Positions 1 to 10,392 of a DNA stretch of 64,000 bases are shown in pieces. A program made the position numbers and the translations under genes. The stretch is taken from positions 11,527,690-11,591,689 of the forward strand of contig OX243819.1 of the NCBI GenBank assembly GCA_945859605.1. The letters run 5' to 3'. Source of the DNA: Lumbricus rubellus (lineage: Eukaryota; Annelida; Clitellata; Crassiclitellata; Lumbricidae). The notes beneath the pieces were generated by a model. It was not told the DNA's origin. It saw only the letters and a program-made list of their open reading frames with translations, and searched no databases. Position 1 is the first letter of the stretch; every line of letters starts with the position of its first letter.

Positions 1-120
1 GAAGCGGACGAGGCCCCTCAGCCCCCGAACCGCGTGAAATTGCAGATTGAATGTCCAGCCAATGTGGACACCGTTGTGAACGTGAGAGTCCGACCTGACG
101 CTGATTATCGCTTCAATTGA
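1..120 (+). CDS. C-terminal coding exon of an unidentified gene (5' part outside window)
   Basis: An open frame runs from the window edge to a TGA at 118-120 and encodes 39 residues that start EADEAPQPPNRVKLQ and end RVRPDADYRFN. The stretch is GC-rich compared with the AT-rich DNA that follows at once, and its codon use looks coding. No acceptor is visible because the exon begins outside the window. I do not recognise the family and assign no function. It could be a chance open frame, but the abrupt composition change at the stop codon favours a real last exon. Confidence 0.4.
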   Translation, partial: EADEAPQPPNRVKLQIECPANVDTVVNVRVRPDADYRFN

Positions 121-394
121 GGCCTAGGATTTTTTGACGAGGACCATGACAACCATTAGCATATTAGCACAATTTTAAAATAGATCTCGAGTGCATCTTG
201 CATGCACTATTACCCTAACTGTCGACCTTAAAGTTTCGGAATGTATATAGTTAGAATAGACTTAGGCCTATCTAGAGTCAACCTACTAACAATAGGCCTA
301 GTGTAAACCAATTGTTATAGTTTACTAAGTTACTATCCAGTCAACCGAGTAATAAAAAACTAATAAAGCTAAAAATTACGTGTGGTTTAGTCTG

Positions 395-930
395 TACATA
401 ATTATACACATAGGCCTACATGAAAAGCAGCAAACTCAGACACAAGAATCTGTTGCTATGGTTACGATTGTCTTCAACAACAGAACACACAATTATATGA
501 AAAGTAGTCACTCAGATAGAGAAATCTGTTGCTATGGTTACGATTGTCTTAAAACAAAAGAACATAATAGCTATACAGGCCTGCCTACGTAGATGTGGGC
601 AATAGGCCTACTGCATGCATGGGTAGGCCTATACGATTACCGGTAATTGCAATTACCGGATCGTCATTCGATCAGAGAGACGATTCAGTTTCTAGGGTAG
701 CCTAGGCTATATAGCGATCGATTGTCTTCATGCAACAACAAAACAACACAGATTTAAAAAGTATGTTAGTCACTCAGACAGAAGAATACGTTGCTATGGT
801 TACGATTGTCTTCGCCAACACAACACTTTGATGAAAGTACGAGGAGAGTCGCGACTCATCGTATTAGCTAGAGCTACGCCTCAGAGTCTCACACAGAAGA
901 ATTTGGTTGATATGGATAGGCCCTACGATA
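395..930. repeat. Degenerate tandem repeat, period about 75-100 bp
   Basis: The block ending GTTGCTATGGTTACGATTGT recurs at about 451-470, 527-546 and 791-810. Each copy is preceded by a related stretch with CTCAGA and an AGAAT/AGAAA motif, and a decayed partial copy lies near 880-930. The short open frame across it is a by-product of the repeat. Confidence 0.6.
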
Positions 931-974
931 ATGATGATGATGATTCCGTCTAGCTAGCCCGGAGGGCTAGCCAA

Positions 975-1217
975 TGGGGATGAAGTGTTAGCGACTTCAT
1001 TTTCAAGGCCTCGGCATATGAGGGCGGTGGCCAATCCTCTCCCTCGCTGTCTCATCATCCACTGACCGTGAGGTCAGTGTACTCATCAAAGCTGAGTCGG
1101 CTAGGGGGTGCTTGTGGAACAGAAATCTCGTTACAAATTTCTGCCCCGGCGGGGAATTGAACCCCCGACCTAGCTCTTGGTCGATAGTCCAGCGCACTAA
1201 CCACTGTACTACCGAGC
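975..1217 (-). repeat. tRNA-derived SINE-like repeat, family 2
   Basis: On the minus strand it starts with a tRNA-like head, with the reverse complement of a B-box (GGGGAATTGAACCCCCGACC on the plus strand near 1152) and an A-box-like start near 1200. A related copy lies at 11515-11842 and shares the CCTCTCCCTCGC and GGTGTACTC-type blocks. It is a retroposon and not a working tRNA gene, because no complete cloverleaf can be drawn. Confidence 0.55.
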
Positions 1218-2365
1218 ATAATTAGATATCGATAATTATATAATTGCCGTACATATTATAGCCTAGTTATAATATAGAAGGTGTTTTGGGCGTTTGAACA
1301 GTTAAAACCCCGCCGAAATTAACTATAGGTCTATCCCTGGGCGGTAGGCCTCTATTAGCGATCACTCGGCTATCCAGTGAACCACTGCGCGTGCTTGGAG
1401 CCTTGCATGGAAGTTTGTAGATCGATGTTGAGCTGCAATTACCCTAACGCCAATACAAAGACAAACTAGGCTATTCTGTTACGCGGCACATCTGGCGTGT
1501 GTACTCAATCCTAAACGCGGTAATACAATTGGGCGCCTCTGAGTATATTTCTGTCGAGGCGATATATAAATTCTTGAAACGAATAAAATAATAATAACTA
1601 TAACACATCATGAAATCATGCTGGAGAAGCTGAGACGGAACAGCGACTCCGAGAATGCTCGGAGCAGTAGTAGAATGCACCTTAAGTTTACGCATGTTGA
1701 TCGTTCTTGCTCCGTTCTGGTGTCATGTTGTTGATTTAATTTTATTTATAAACAACAAGTAGGCTAATACATTAATGGATTTTTCCAAAAAGTAAGCTAA
1801 CTGATTTACATTTCGTGCATTTGTTATGCTGATTATTATGTTAGGTTTGTGGCAAGTGCTGAAATTTTTAGCCTGTGCCAATCTCTAGTTCGTGAAGTCT
1901 TCGTAGTTCGTGCAAACGATGAGCCTACATGTAAACATGATAACGCATGTATATAAAATTTCGTAATTTAGGTTTATACTGTTAATGACTTGGCTTCTGT
2001 TATGGTGTCGAACAGAACAATTTTAATAGTACTGGAGAAAATCAGTGACACTATGCCAAAAACGTCAAATTTCACAATTGTGCTGTTGTGCATCAATTAA
2101 ACTGAATAGGAGTAGACCTATGAAATTTGCAGATACAACAGCATATTGGAATTTGGAACGACAGTTTGGCACATGTTCTTTTTATGCTCAAAATGAAGTG
2201 TTACTGAATGCAGGACCATTTTTAAGCGTTATAATTTACATCCAAAGTTTACAGTATTCTGTTTCTAGTTACATTTTTACTTATGATAGTACTTCTAATG
2301 CTGTGCTAATTTTTCTTGAAGTCTGAGGTCCTGTTTTGTTTATCAGTTGAGCAACTTCAAGTAGA

Positions 2366-2602
2366 GGCTTGTGGCTCGTAGTGGTGGGTGGGGCAAGGTG
2401 CCTTGGAGCCGTAGAGGGTTCCAGGTTCGAATGCACCTCAAGTCACTGCATAGATAATTGATCAAGTCCTTCACTCGTAACTGCTCATGAATGCGCTTTG
2501 CGTGAAACTTCCATGTAATGTCCGTGCTGTAGTTGGTAGCGCCTTTTGAGTTGAGAGTTGGAAGGGACGCTATTGCAAATGCGAGAAATAAAGAAAAATA
2601 GA
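2366..2602 (+). repeat. tRNA-derived SINE, family 1 (diverged)
   Basis: This copy has an A-box-like GTAGTGGTGGGTGGGGCA, the block CCTTGGAGCCGTAGAGGGTT, a B-box GGTTCGAATGC and the tail GAAATAAAGAAAAATAG. Family members at 9991-10212, 11053-11282 and 30288-30402 (+), and at 20911-21110 and 34465-34679 (-), share the head CGCGGTGGTGTAGTGG and the body ACCTTGAGCAAGTCCTTC. It lies 212 bp upstream of the first resolved NSRP1 exon. Confidence 0.7.
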
Positions 2603-2813
2603 TGTCTATTTTAGGACTACTTTGCTTACAAATTATAGCAGGAAAATCAGATTTCACCTAGTGTTATAGGGGTCTCACTGAAATTAATTAAGTTGTTTGG
2701 TGATTCTTATTTAAGTGACATTCTATATAGTAACATAAGAATATCATTCATGAACGTTGTAAATTAAGAGACTTGATTGTTTTTCTAAATTGCATGTTAA
2801 AATTTTATGGCAG

Positions 2814-5800
2814 GGTTTACGGCTTAATTTTGCCAAAGAAGTGTGCTGAGCAGAAACCTGTGGTTAACAAGACATCCATTTTTGGCAACGATGAGGACAG
2901 TGACGAGGTAACTGACTTTTTATTTCTCCAATTGATCTAAGTTGATTTTCAACTTGCCAAACTAGCTGTTACCTGGAGTTTGTTATTTCCACTGATGTAA
3001 GAAGGTCTTTCAGTCATATTTGAAATGCATCACTCGAAAGGCTATGGAAACAGAAAACCAACCTATTCCTATTTCCTCAGTTATACTTATTTAGTGGATT
3101 ATGATTGCTTGCTCTGATTTAGCTTGATTGCTGACTTAAAACTTGTATCCATGGTTCAAGTGCTTCTCAAAGGTCCTTGGTAGGCCTTCTTAAAATATTC
3201 AGATTGATACATACATTTGGTTATGGTTTTACTTGAAATGACCTGTGATTGATGTTGTGTATGGTATGGAAACAGAGTTGATATAGCCTCATTGTGTTAG
3301 GCTAATTAAGACTAGTTAGTGAGTTTGAGTAACTTCATGACTCCTGCTTAGGAAGAAACTGAGGACAATTTGAGGAGAATTGAAAGGCACTGAAAACAAT
3401 TGGCAGACTTGAAGAAAGTTGGAAGACATTGATGATCATATTTTAGCACATTTTTGCTTTCAATTTTCTTTTGAGTACAACATTTGAAGACTTTCTGACA
3501 AGGTTATTTGCGATATTAAATGAATTTACGGTATTAATTTTTCTTTTCTATATCTTTTAGGAGATTCCATTGCCAAAACTTCAGAAGAATGAATCTAAAA
3601 GAATCTTGATGAAAAAACAGGTAAATGAAAGTTTGAAGTTCTATGGTCTGTCTCGGGGGTTGGCAACATACACGCCCTGCAGGCCAGCTCCCACCCCTGG
3701 AGACTATATTGATTTTATCCTTTTGGATATTCATGTGATATATTTAATCAGTTCACATTTCTTATTATGGTATTAATATCTAGTAATGCTTAGACTGTTA
3801 TTCTACTCCTGACATTTGGTCATTTGCACATCCAATTATTGACTAGCATAACTTCACATATATATAATTTATATATATATATATAATTATTATGTCAAAT
3901 TGACAATGCTACCACTTGTCTCCTCTTGCTACTTCTAATGTGAATATTATAAAGTATTCTACTCCTACATCTAATATTATAAGGACAAAATTATAATATT
4001 GTATAAAATATCCTAAATACTACTACTACTAATAATAATATTTATTCTATTGCAGCTAATACTGGCTGTTACAGATAAAATAGACAACAATATAAGAATG
4101 TTATTAAGTACTAAAAGTCAGATTGATGTTTAGACTCAGATTGACATTGAAAAGGCTCTTCAGGAAGACCCCAATGCTTTTGCGTATGACGACGTTTATG
4201 ATCAAGTTCAAGCACAGAAAATTGAAAAAGATGCGGCTGAGAAAGCAAATGTGGATCGAAAGGTAATATGAAATTCATTCTTGGTTATATTGTGATGTTT
4301 ATTTTTGTTATTAACTGTAAACCATTTTAATGCTAAAATTTGGCCCAAACTCGATCATTTACCACGTTTGGGCCAACACTCTGGGGTGCCCTCTCTTCAT
4401 GTGTTTCCATTCTTTCGGAATCTGTTACTACATCTGTGTCTTCCCTCAGAACCTATTTCTTCTCTTGGGGTGCTTGCGCTGGAAGCACTACTGAAAGCTC
4501 AACACTATGAGTGGCACTATATAAGATTCACATTACATTACATTAAAGGTTTACTTTAACTTTTTATTGCCTGAAATTTGAAATAATTATTTCCTCTGAT
4601 TGTTCATTTGAGTGAAGCTGTTTTTATTGTCCTTTTTTAGCCGAAGTTCATCGGCAGTTTGCTTAAAGCGGCTGATCTGCGTAAGAAGGAAGATGAACGG
4701 CGCCTCGAAAGGACCGTTCAGCGTGAGAGGGAGGCTGAGAAGGGTCTCTATGACGACAAAGATGCTTTTGTTACAGAATCATTTCGGCAAAAGATGCGAG
4801 AGATGAAGGAAGAAGAGGAGAGGGAGCGGAAAAAGCGAGAATCAGAAGGTGGGGTGTCCTTGTTTATTATTACTTTCGTTTATGCTGTCACTCTTGTGCA
4901 GACAACAAATATTACAAATTAAAAAGTTGTATGCTGCAGAAATTATAGCTACATCTTTATTCAATTATTTGTCCCAAATAATTTATAGATTTGTTAGTTT
5001 TATTGAAAACTATGCACTACAAGGATTTAGAGTAAATATTTAATCTTTGTCTTGCAAGCTTTCTAGCTACATATTTGAAGTTTTCAGTTTAAAATTTATT
5101 CTCCCAGACAGGAATTTTTATCATCAGGTATGTGCAAGTTTGGTGTCATTTTTGTTTTGGCATGTTACATTCTTTGGTATATTTACATGTATATATGGTT
5201 TTTCATTTTGTTAAATCAGAGCAAAATGATGTCACAAAAACCGGTGACTACAGTGGCTTCTACCGAAATATGCTGAACAAAAGAATGGGCCAGAACGAGA
5301 ACGCTGATTGCAAAGTCAAAGCTGAACCAGAGGACAAGTAAGTTAACGATAAATTAGCAAACTGGATTTGAAAAATATGTGTGAAGCAACAAGATGACTC
5401 AATCTATTTATGCACAGTCATGAAGCCGGATTGCTTTTTCAGTGTGTTGATAACTAGTTTTTAAAGCCAGTAAAAGGACACAGGGTCTACACTTAGTTCA
5501 TCCATTCCCTTTGTTTTTCACTTATCAAGTTAACTATTGTTTAAAAATGACTAATTGACAAAGGTACAATGGACAACAGATGGCATGAGTGTATTTTGGT
5601 CATTTCAGAACAATGCTCCCAAATTTTTCTAATCCCAAGCAGGGACATAACTTACATTGGGGCTTGGGCCTAAGGCTTCGCGAACAAAGCTGTAGCCCCA
5701 AAATATATCCTGAAACCCCTCAGCCCCACTCTTGGCTTATGCTACCAGGCTTGCCATGGTCAAGGATTAAGGCCACCCCAAACAAAATGTTCGAGTTGCA

Positions 5801-7236
5801 CCACTTGTCCCAAGTGAGCGGGTATGTCTTTAGATAACAAAATGAAATATTACAAACTTAATGCACTAGTGTGACTAGTTAGACAGTTTAATATAAAGTA
5901 TTCTATACTAAATGTCTTCAGTTGTTTGGGTAAAAAATAATGATTGTGATAGTTATGATGTTTGAGTATTATTTGTATGCGACGATGAACTTGTACTAAG
6001 TGAATTCTAGCGTCAGTTGTGTTGCTCAAAAGTGCCTTGTTGACGTTCTTCTATAAAGCAATTATGTTATAACATGAAGTGGAAAGACATGGCTCACAAG
6101 TTAATGCCACTGTTTAAAATGGTCTCATGTACAAAGGTGACAGGTCTGCATAAACAAAGTCTTATTGTGACAGGGTCCTTAACGTGGCTGTAAATAACTT
6201 TGTTACTGGTGTATGCTAGTTAGACATAAGTATTGTATTATTACTTGTGTGTAACATTGCAATTTCTTTGAGTCAGACCAACTCGTTTTTTCAGCATGTT
6301 GCAACTTGAATCAGATCGTATGTTGCTGTTGTAAATTTTAGAGAGTTGGAAGAAAGGAAGGAAAACACGAAGGTCGGAGATGAATTCGATTTGGATCAAG
6401 ATCAAGGAGTGCGGTCTAGAAGAGACGGTGAAAAGCATTTTCATCATGGACGAGCAAAGAACACCGAAAAGGACGTAAAGGCCGAAGGTGGTCACAAAAA
6501 TCGGAGCTACAGGAGTAGTCACAGAACTTCAAAAGTCGACGACAAAAGCGATCGAAGAAGAAGAAGCTCTAAGAGCGACACTGATACCGATAAAAGAAAG
6601 TCACACAAGGAAAAAATTGACGTGGTCGATTCAAAGAGGGCTAGGGAAGAGGAGCGAAAGTTTGCCGGTCGAACTCGAAAAGACGAGAGGAGCAAGAGAA
6701 GACGTGATTCCAGTTCAGAAAACGATGAGAGTAGAAAGCACAATGAGGAAAGACAAAAGAGAAGGCGCGATTCCAGTGCGGAAAATGGCGGAAACAAAGG
6801 ACGGAAGGAATCAACGCGAAAGCTCAGACGCAGTTCTCGTTCAGAAAGCGACGAGAGTAGGATACGAAGGGAAGAAAGACGGAAGAAAAGACGTAATTCT
6901 AGTTCAGAGAGTGATGACGTTGATGACAAAAGAAGGCATCCAAAGAAGAAATCCGAGCTCAGTTGTCCACCTCCCCAGCAGCACACTGGCGACACCGATG
7001 ACACGAATGATTCTTCGTCGTCTTCTTCCTCAGACGATGAGCAGCACAAGAAAATGACATCCGCAGAAGACAAGGAACTTGAGGAAATAGCACCTGAGAA
7101 GCCATCAGTTGCTTCGACTGAAACAGATGTTAAGGACATGTTTGCCAAGAAAAATGATGGGGCCGCATTCAGCGATGCGCAAGCTAGATACTTCGCACGA
7201 AAGAATGCGATCGCGGCTGCTGTTGCAAAAGAGTGA
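2814..7236 (+). CDS. NSRP1: Nuclear speckle splicing regulatory protein 1 (NSRP1/CCDC55), six of about seven exons
   Basis: Coding exons are 2814-2907, 3561-3620, 4140-4262, 4641-4848, 5220-5337 and 6342-7236. All internal introns are GT-AG and the phases match, giving about 499 aa; human NSRP1 has 558. The start carries the family signature VYGLILPKK followed by SIFGNDEDSDE. Next come the coiled-coil segment (KAADLRKKEDERRLERTVQR, EKGLYDDKDAFVTESF) and the SGFYRNMLN motif. The last exon is Arg/Ser-rich and ends with the conserved DAQARYFARKNA tail. The known family role is binding splicing factors in nuclear speckles and influencing alternative splice-site choice. The RS part holds four copies of a KRRRDSSSEN-like repeat. 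The first exon, which must supply the ATG and end two bases into a codon, was not identified. Identification rests on the N-terminal, coiled-coil and C-terminal motifs together. Confidence 0.9.
4330..4556 (+). mobile_element. 5'-truncated LINE 3' end in NSRP1 intron
   Basis: The sequence ends with a GGAAGCACTACTGAAAGCTC-type block, then GTGGCACTATATAAG and the short tail repeat ATTACATTACATTA. It matches the 3' ends at 20340-20490, 46195-46385 and 54740-55070, where the block GAAAGGCTCTTG is followed by TGGTCAGATACAATACAAT. This is the pattern of a CR1/L2-type non-LTR element that is copied from a shared 3' end. Confidence 0.55.
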
Positions 7237-7309
7237 GCTGCAGAACTGTTATAAAAGGAAGTTGAGGATAACCTGGGTTGTGTTTAATTCCAGAGGCAGT
7301 AGACGCGGA

Positions 7310-7460
7310 AACAGGTCAGAGGTGGTAGGGACAACTGTAATCTCTCCCTCTGTTTAGGAAACGCCTGAAGACCATACTATTCGTTAGGGGCAGTGCCAAC
7401 TAGGGTTGGGAGCTCTGTGATTGGCGCTATATAAATGTTCAATTACAATTACAATGAGAA
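7310..7460 (+). mobile_element. Non-LTR retrotransposon 3' end
   Basis: A 3' end of the type GGGAGCTCTGTGATTGGCGC, then TATATAAATGTT, is followed by the short tail repeat CAATTACAATTACAAT. Similar 3' boxes (GGCGCTATATAAAT) appear near 8938 and 44470. It sits in the presumed 3' UTR of NSRP1. Confidence 0.5.
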
Positions 7461-7689
7461 ACTCGTAATTCTGTTATTTAAAACATGAAACGAGAGGAAA
7501 TATTTTCTACTCACTACTCTGCCCTCAACAGCCTTCCATGCTCGCTTTGTTAGGCGATTTCTAGATATTGCCGTGTTGGAGGACCAGTATGTTAGAGCTA
7601 GAACTGATGGTGAGCGTATGTATGGATTGGAGGCATAATTAATACAGGTCCTCATTTTGAATGGACGAGTAATTTGCTGAATTGTTTTA

Positions 7690-7810
7690 TCATCATCATC
7701 AGCAGCAACCGTGGGCTTAGCACCCGTAGGTGTCCGATGCCTTCTTCACCAGGTCCTTCCATTTTCTCCTATCCAGCGGCGCTCTGCTCAGCTCCTGAAG
7801 CGAGGCTTTG
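7690..7810 (-). mobile_element. LINE ORF2 C-terminal tail with GAT-repeat 3' end
   Basis: On the minus strand this encodes LQELSRAPLDRRKWKDLVKK and ends a few residues later at a stop. That DRRxW pattern is usual at the very C-terminus of non-LTR reverse transcriptases. It is followed by a (GAT)n tail, seen as ATCATCATCATC on the plus strand. Only the last part of the element remains. Confidence 0.6.
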
Positions 7811-9461
7811 TTTTATCAGTATGTCCTAAATTTTAGTCTCTGGTCTCCAACTAATGTGTCATATCGTATTAAAATTTGATCAGTCTCATGCACGTTTACT
7901 CCTGACAGGATTCAAACTTTTGTCTGGATTTATTGAAAGAAAGCATTTAACATAATTAATTATCTGCCAAATTTTTTTACTAAGTCAGATATTGGATGGA
8001 TGCCATTTAGAAAATTGTTTACACATAGAAAAATGATTTATGAAAAGGTAATAGATGGTAATTTAGTCAGTAATTCCAATTGGAATTGTTGTCTTAATCT
8101 CGTACTTCATAAAATTGTGTAAAGACAGATGTAATAAAGAACTGACTTAGAAGGATTGTGTTACTTGTGTATTTGGTAAAATTTGATAATGAAAACGGTT
8201 GGGGTAGGTAAACTTGTGCACACCACTTTTTAAGTTAAAGTGATACATTATTAGCATCCAAGTTGCTATGAACAAAAGTTACAGCAGTTTGACGCCCGAC
8301 CAATATTGGAGTTTTAGTAAATTCTATAGCAGAGATAAATGGGCTCGCTTGCATTCCATGCCTTTGCACCCAGGGTATGAAATCGGCTTCTGCTCTCTAT
8401 TCGAAGCTCAATTTCACTTCCTTCAAAAAGCGGTTCAAAACTCACTACTCCTTGGCTTTCAAGCATATGGATATCTAACAGCATAGGGTCTATGTAGGCC
8501 CTAAAGAGCACCGATCACAACGTTATCTTGCGATCGCCGTTATCCGGATCATGTGCTCTTCTGTTTTACTTGTCACCCCACATTAGGGCTCACAGCACTG
8601 CAGGCCTCCAACTCTAAACTATTCTGGTATGTTCTAAACCTGCAGTGTTGTTCGCGGTAGAGTTTAGAACGGCTCGGTAGCAAGTATACAATATGGTCGC
8701 AGCTGCTCTTTTGGATAAACTGGAGCCCTTAGTGTAGTGTTTTAAACATTTGTGGAGTTTGTGATTACACTAGTCGCACGGCCATTCTTCTTTCTTCTTT
8801 CTCCCGTCCGTCAGTCATGCGACGACGATGAGGCTTTCACATGACTTCTCCAGACTTGTCTATTTCTGATGAGATTCTTTGCCATTAGGGCCTATATAAT
8901 TGGATTGCTAACTTTATGCTAAGCCCTTATAAATATTGCGCTATATAAATGTCGCCATCCGGACCGATATAAACATGGAAGTGCCCGGCAAGTCTTTCGA
9001 TCAAGTTAAAAGTACCTATAATTAAAAATACATTGTCTGTCGATAAACAATAAAGGAAAGTTAATATCGAGTTTTAAACTTTATTTACTGAACGAAATAC
9101 GTCGTCGTGATTAGTAGGAATATTTCTGCATTTGATCCAGAGGCAGGTGAGCGAATGCAAATCATTTCGAATATTTTCTCGAATACAGGTTTAGCTAGTT
9201 GTGTCCCAACGTTACTTTGTGAAATCACCCTTCTATCGTGGTTTACTTTCTTAGGGTAGCTTATTTCAGATAATATAAATCTCGGGCTAGTGTAGTCATT
9301 GCATGGGGGGGGGGGCCTAAATGCCGTGGGGTCCATCCAAATGGTCAGAGGTGGTGAAGGATCGCACCCGATAAATAATTATTCATTGAAACATGATCAG
9401 GGTGATCAGGGTGACTCCAGATCATATGGTTGGTACATAAAAGCGTGTATATTTACATAAT

Positions 9462-9735
9462 GCGTGAAGCTTCTGCGGCGGAACCTTCCGCCAGATAATG
9501 CCTTCCGAAACTGCTTATACGGCGGAAGTTCGGGAATCGACCCGAACAAGAGTTTCTAATGGCTAAACTAACCCTAACACTAACCCTAACCGACCCTCAC
9601 GATGCCTAACCTGCTGTTCGGGTCGATTCTACACGTCTCTCCGGTATACATTTGGCGCATGTGCACATCCTTCCGCCGTATAAGCAGTTCGGAAGGCATT
9701 ATCTGGCGGAAGGTTCCGCCGCAGAAGATTTATCC
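9462..9735. mobile_element. Mutator-like foldback MITE with telomere-like core
   Basis: Nearly perfect inverted repeats of about 57 bp (9470-9527 and about 9671-9727, CTTCTGCGGCGGAACCTTCC inward) flank a 140-bp core. Direct 9-bp copies of TTACATAAT at 9453-9461 and 9736-9744 are the target-site duplication. A 9-bp duplication with long inverted repeats is typical of Mutator-like elements. The core carries CTAACCCTAACACTAACCCT, which resembles telomeric repeats and recurs at 39500-39692. Confidence 0.8.
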
Positions 9736-9990
9736 TTACATAATAGACCTGTGTGTCTTAATATTGATATTGTGTTTGTAGTTGAAACTTAGGATAGCCA
9801 AAGTTACTCAGTGCTTAAGCCAGAGACTGTTGAGCTTGCTATTTAAATGTTTAAACATCTAAACAGGACTAGCATGTTTATTATGAATGAAGTGTTAGAA
9901 AGTATATTGTAAACTCCCTACGATTGCATACTCAATATTCTGTAACCATAAAGGCATGAGTTTCCTGCTAGTTGAATTGTTATGTGTATG

Positions 9991-10212
9991 GCGCGGTGGT
10001 GTAGTGGCTGTGTGGGCACCTTGGAGCCGGAGGGTTCCAGGTTCAAATCCACCTCAAGCCGCCACATAGGGACCTTGAGCAAGTTCTTCTCTCGCAAATT
10101 TTGCTCGGGCGCTTAGGCGTGAAACTCTGATACAGTGTCAGCGCTGTAGTCAGGAGCACCTCTCAGAAGAGAGCTTGAGGGGTGCTATAGATATCGAGAA
10201 ATAAATAAAATG
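9991..10212 (+). repeat. tRNA-derived SINE, family 1
   Basis: It begins GCGCGGTGGTGTAGTGGCTG (A-box) with a B-box GGTTCAAATCC about 45 bp on, then the family body GGGACCTTGAGCAAGTTC and a GAAATAAATAAAATG tail. It lies just upstream of GPR143. Confidence 0.8.
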
Positions 10213-10392
10213 AGTAAACTTGTGTTACTGTGAAAATGCAAATAGACAATTTTAAGCAGGATATGACATAGACATTAAAACTATCTATCAGGGTATAATG
10301 ATTACCGTACATGGAAAGTAATGTAGACAAATTTCAATATGTTTAATTGATTATTACTTAGAACATCAGTTATTTTGGTGGATGCGATCAGC

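Larger units (their letters stand above)
121..2813. other. Intergenic region and probable 5' part of NSRP1
   Basis: No exon could be supported here. It contains a degenerate tandem repeat (about 395-930) and two tRNA-like SINE copies (975-1217, 2366-2602). The missing first exon of NSRP1 should lie somewhere in this stretch. In the human protein that exon encodes only about seven residues, which is too short to recognise without transcript data. Confidence 0.5.
7237..10392. other. NSRP1 3' flank and intergenic DNA
   Basis: No gene was recognised. It includes the NSRP1 3' UTR with a possible AATAAA near 8133, LINE tails at 7310-7460 and 7690-7810, the Mutator-like foldback at 9462-9735 and a SINE at 9991-10212. 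The remaining AT-rich DNA shows no exon with a convincing protein family. Confidence 0.5.

Noticed and set aside
1140..1217. Possible functional tRNA gene
   Set aside because: Only B-box-like and A-box-like parts of a SINE head are present, and no complete cloverleaf can be drawn.
1471..2813. Candidate first exon of NSRP1 beginning at the ATG near 1695
   Set aside because: It could splice in the right phase, but the encoded residues (MLIVLAPFW) do not resemble the family N-terminus, and other ATGs are equally possible.
6488..7148. Open frames of 189 aa (+) and 209 aa (-) overlapping the NSRP1 last exon
   Set aside because: Shadows of the Arg/Ser/Lys-rich coding exon; neither has recognisable domains, and NSRP1 is supported by splicing and homology.
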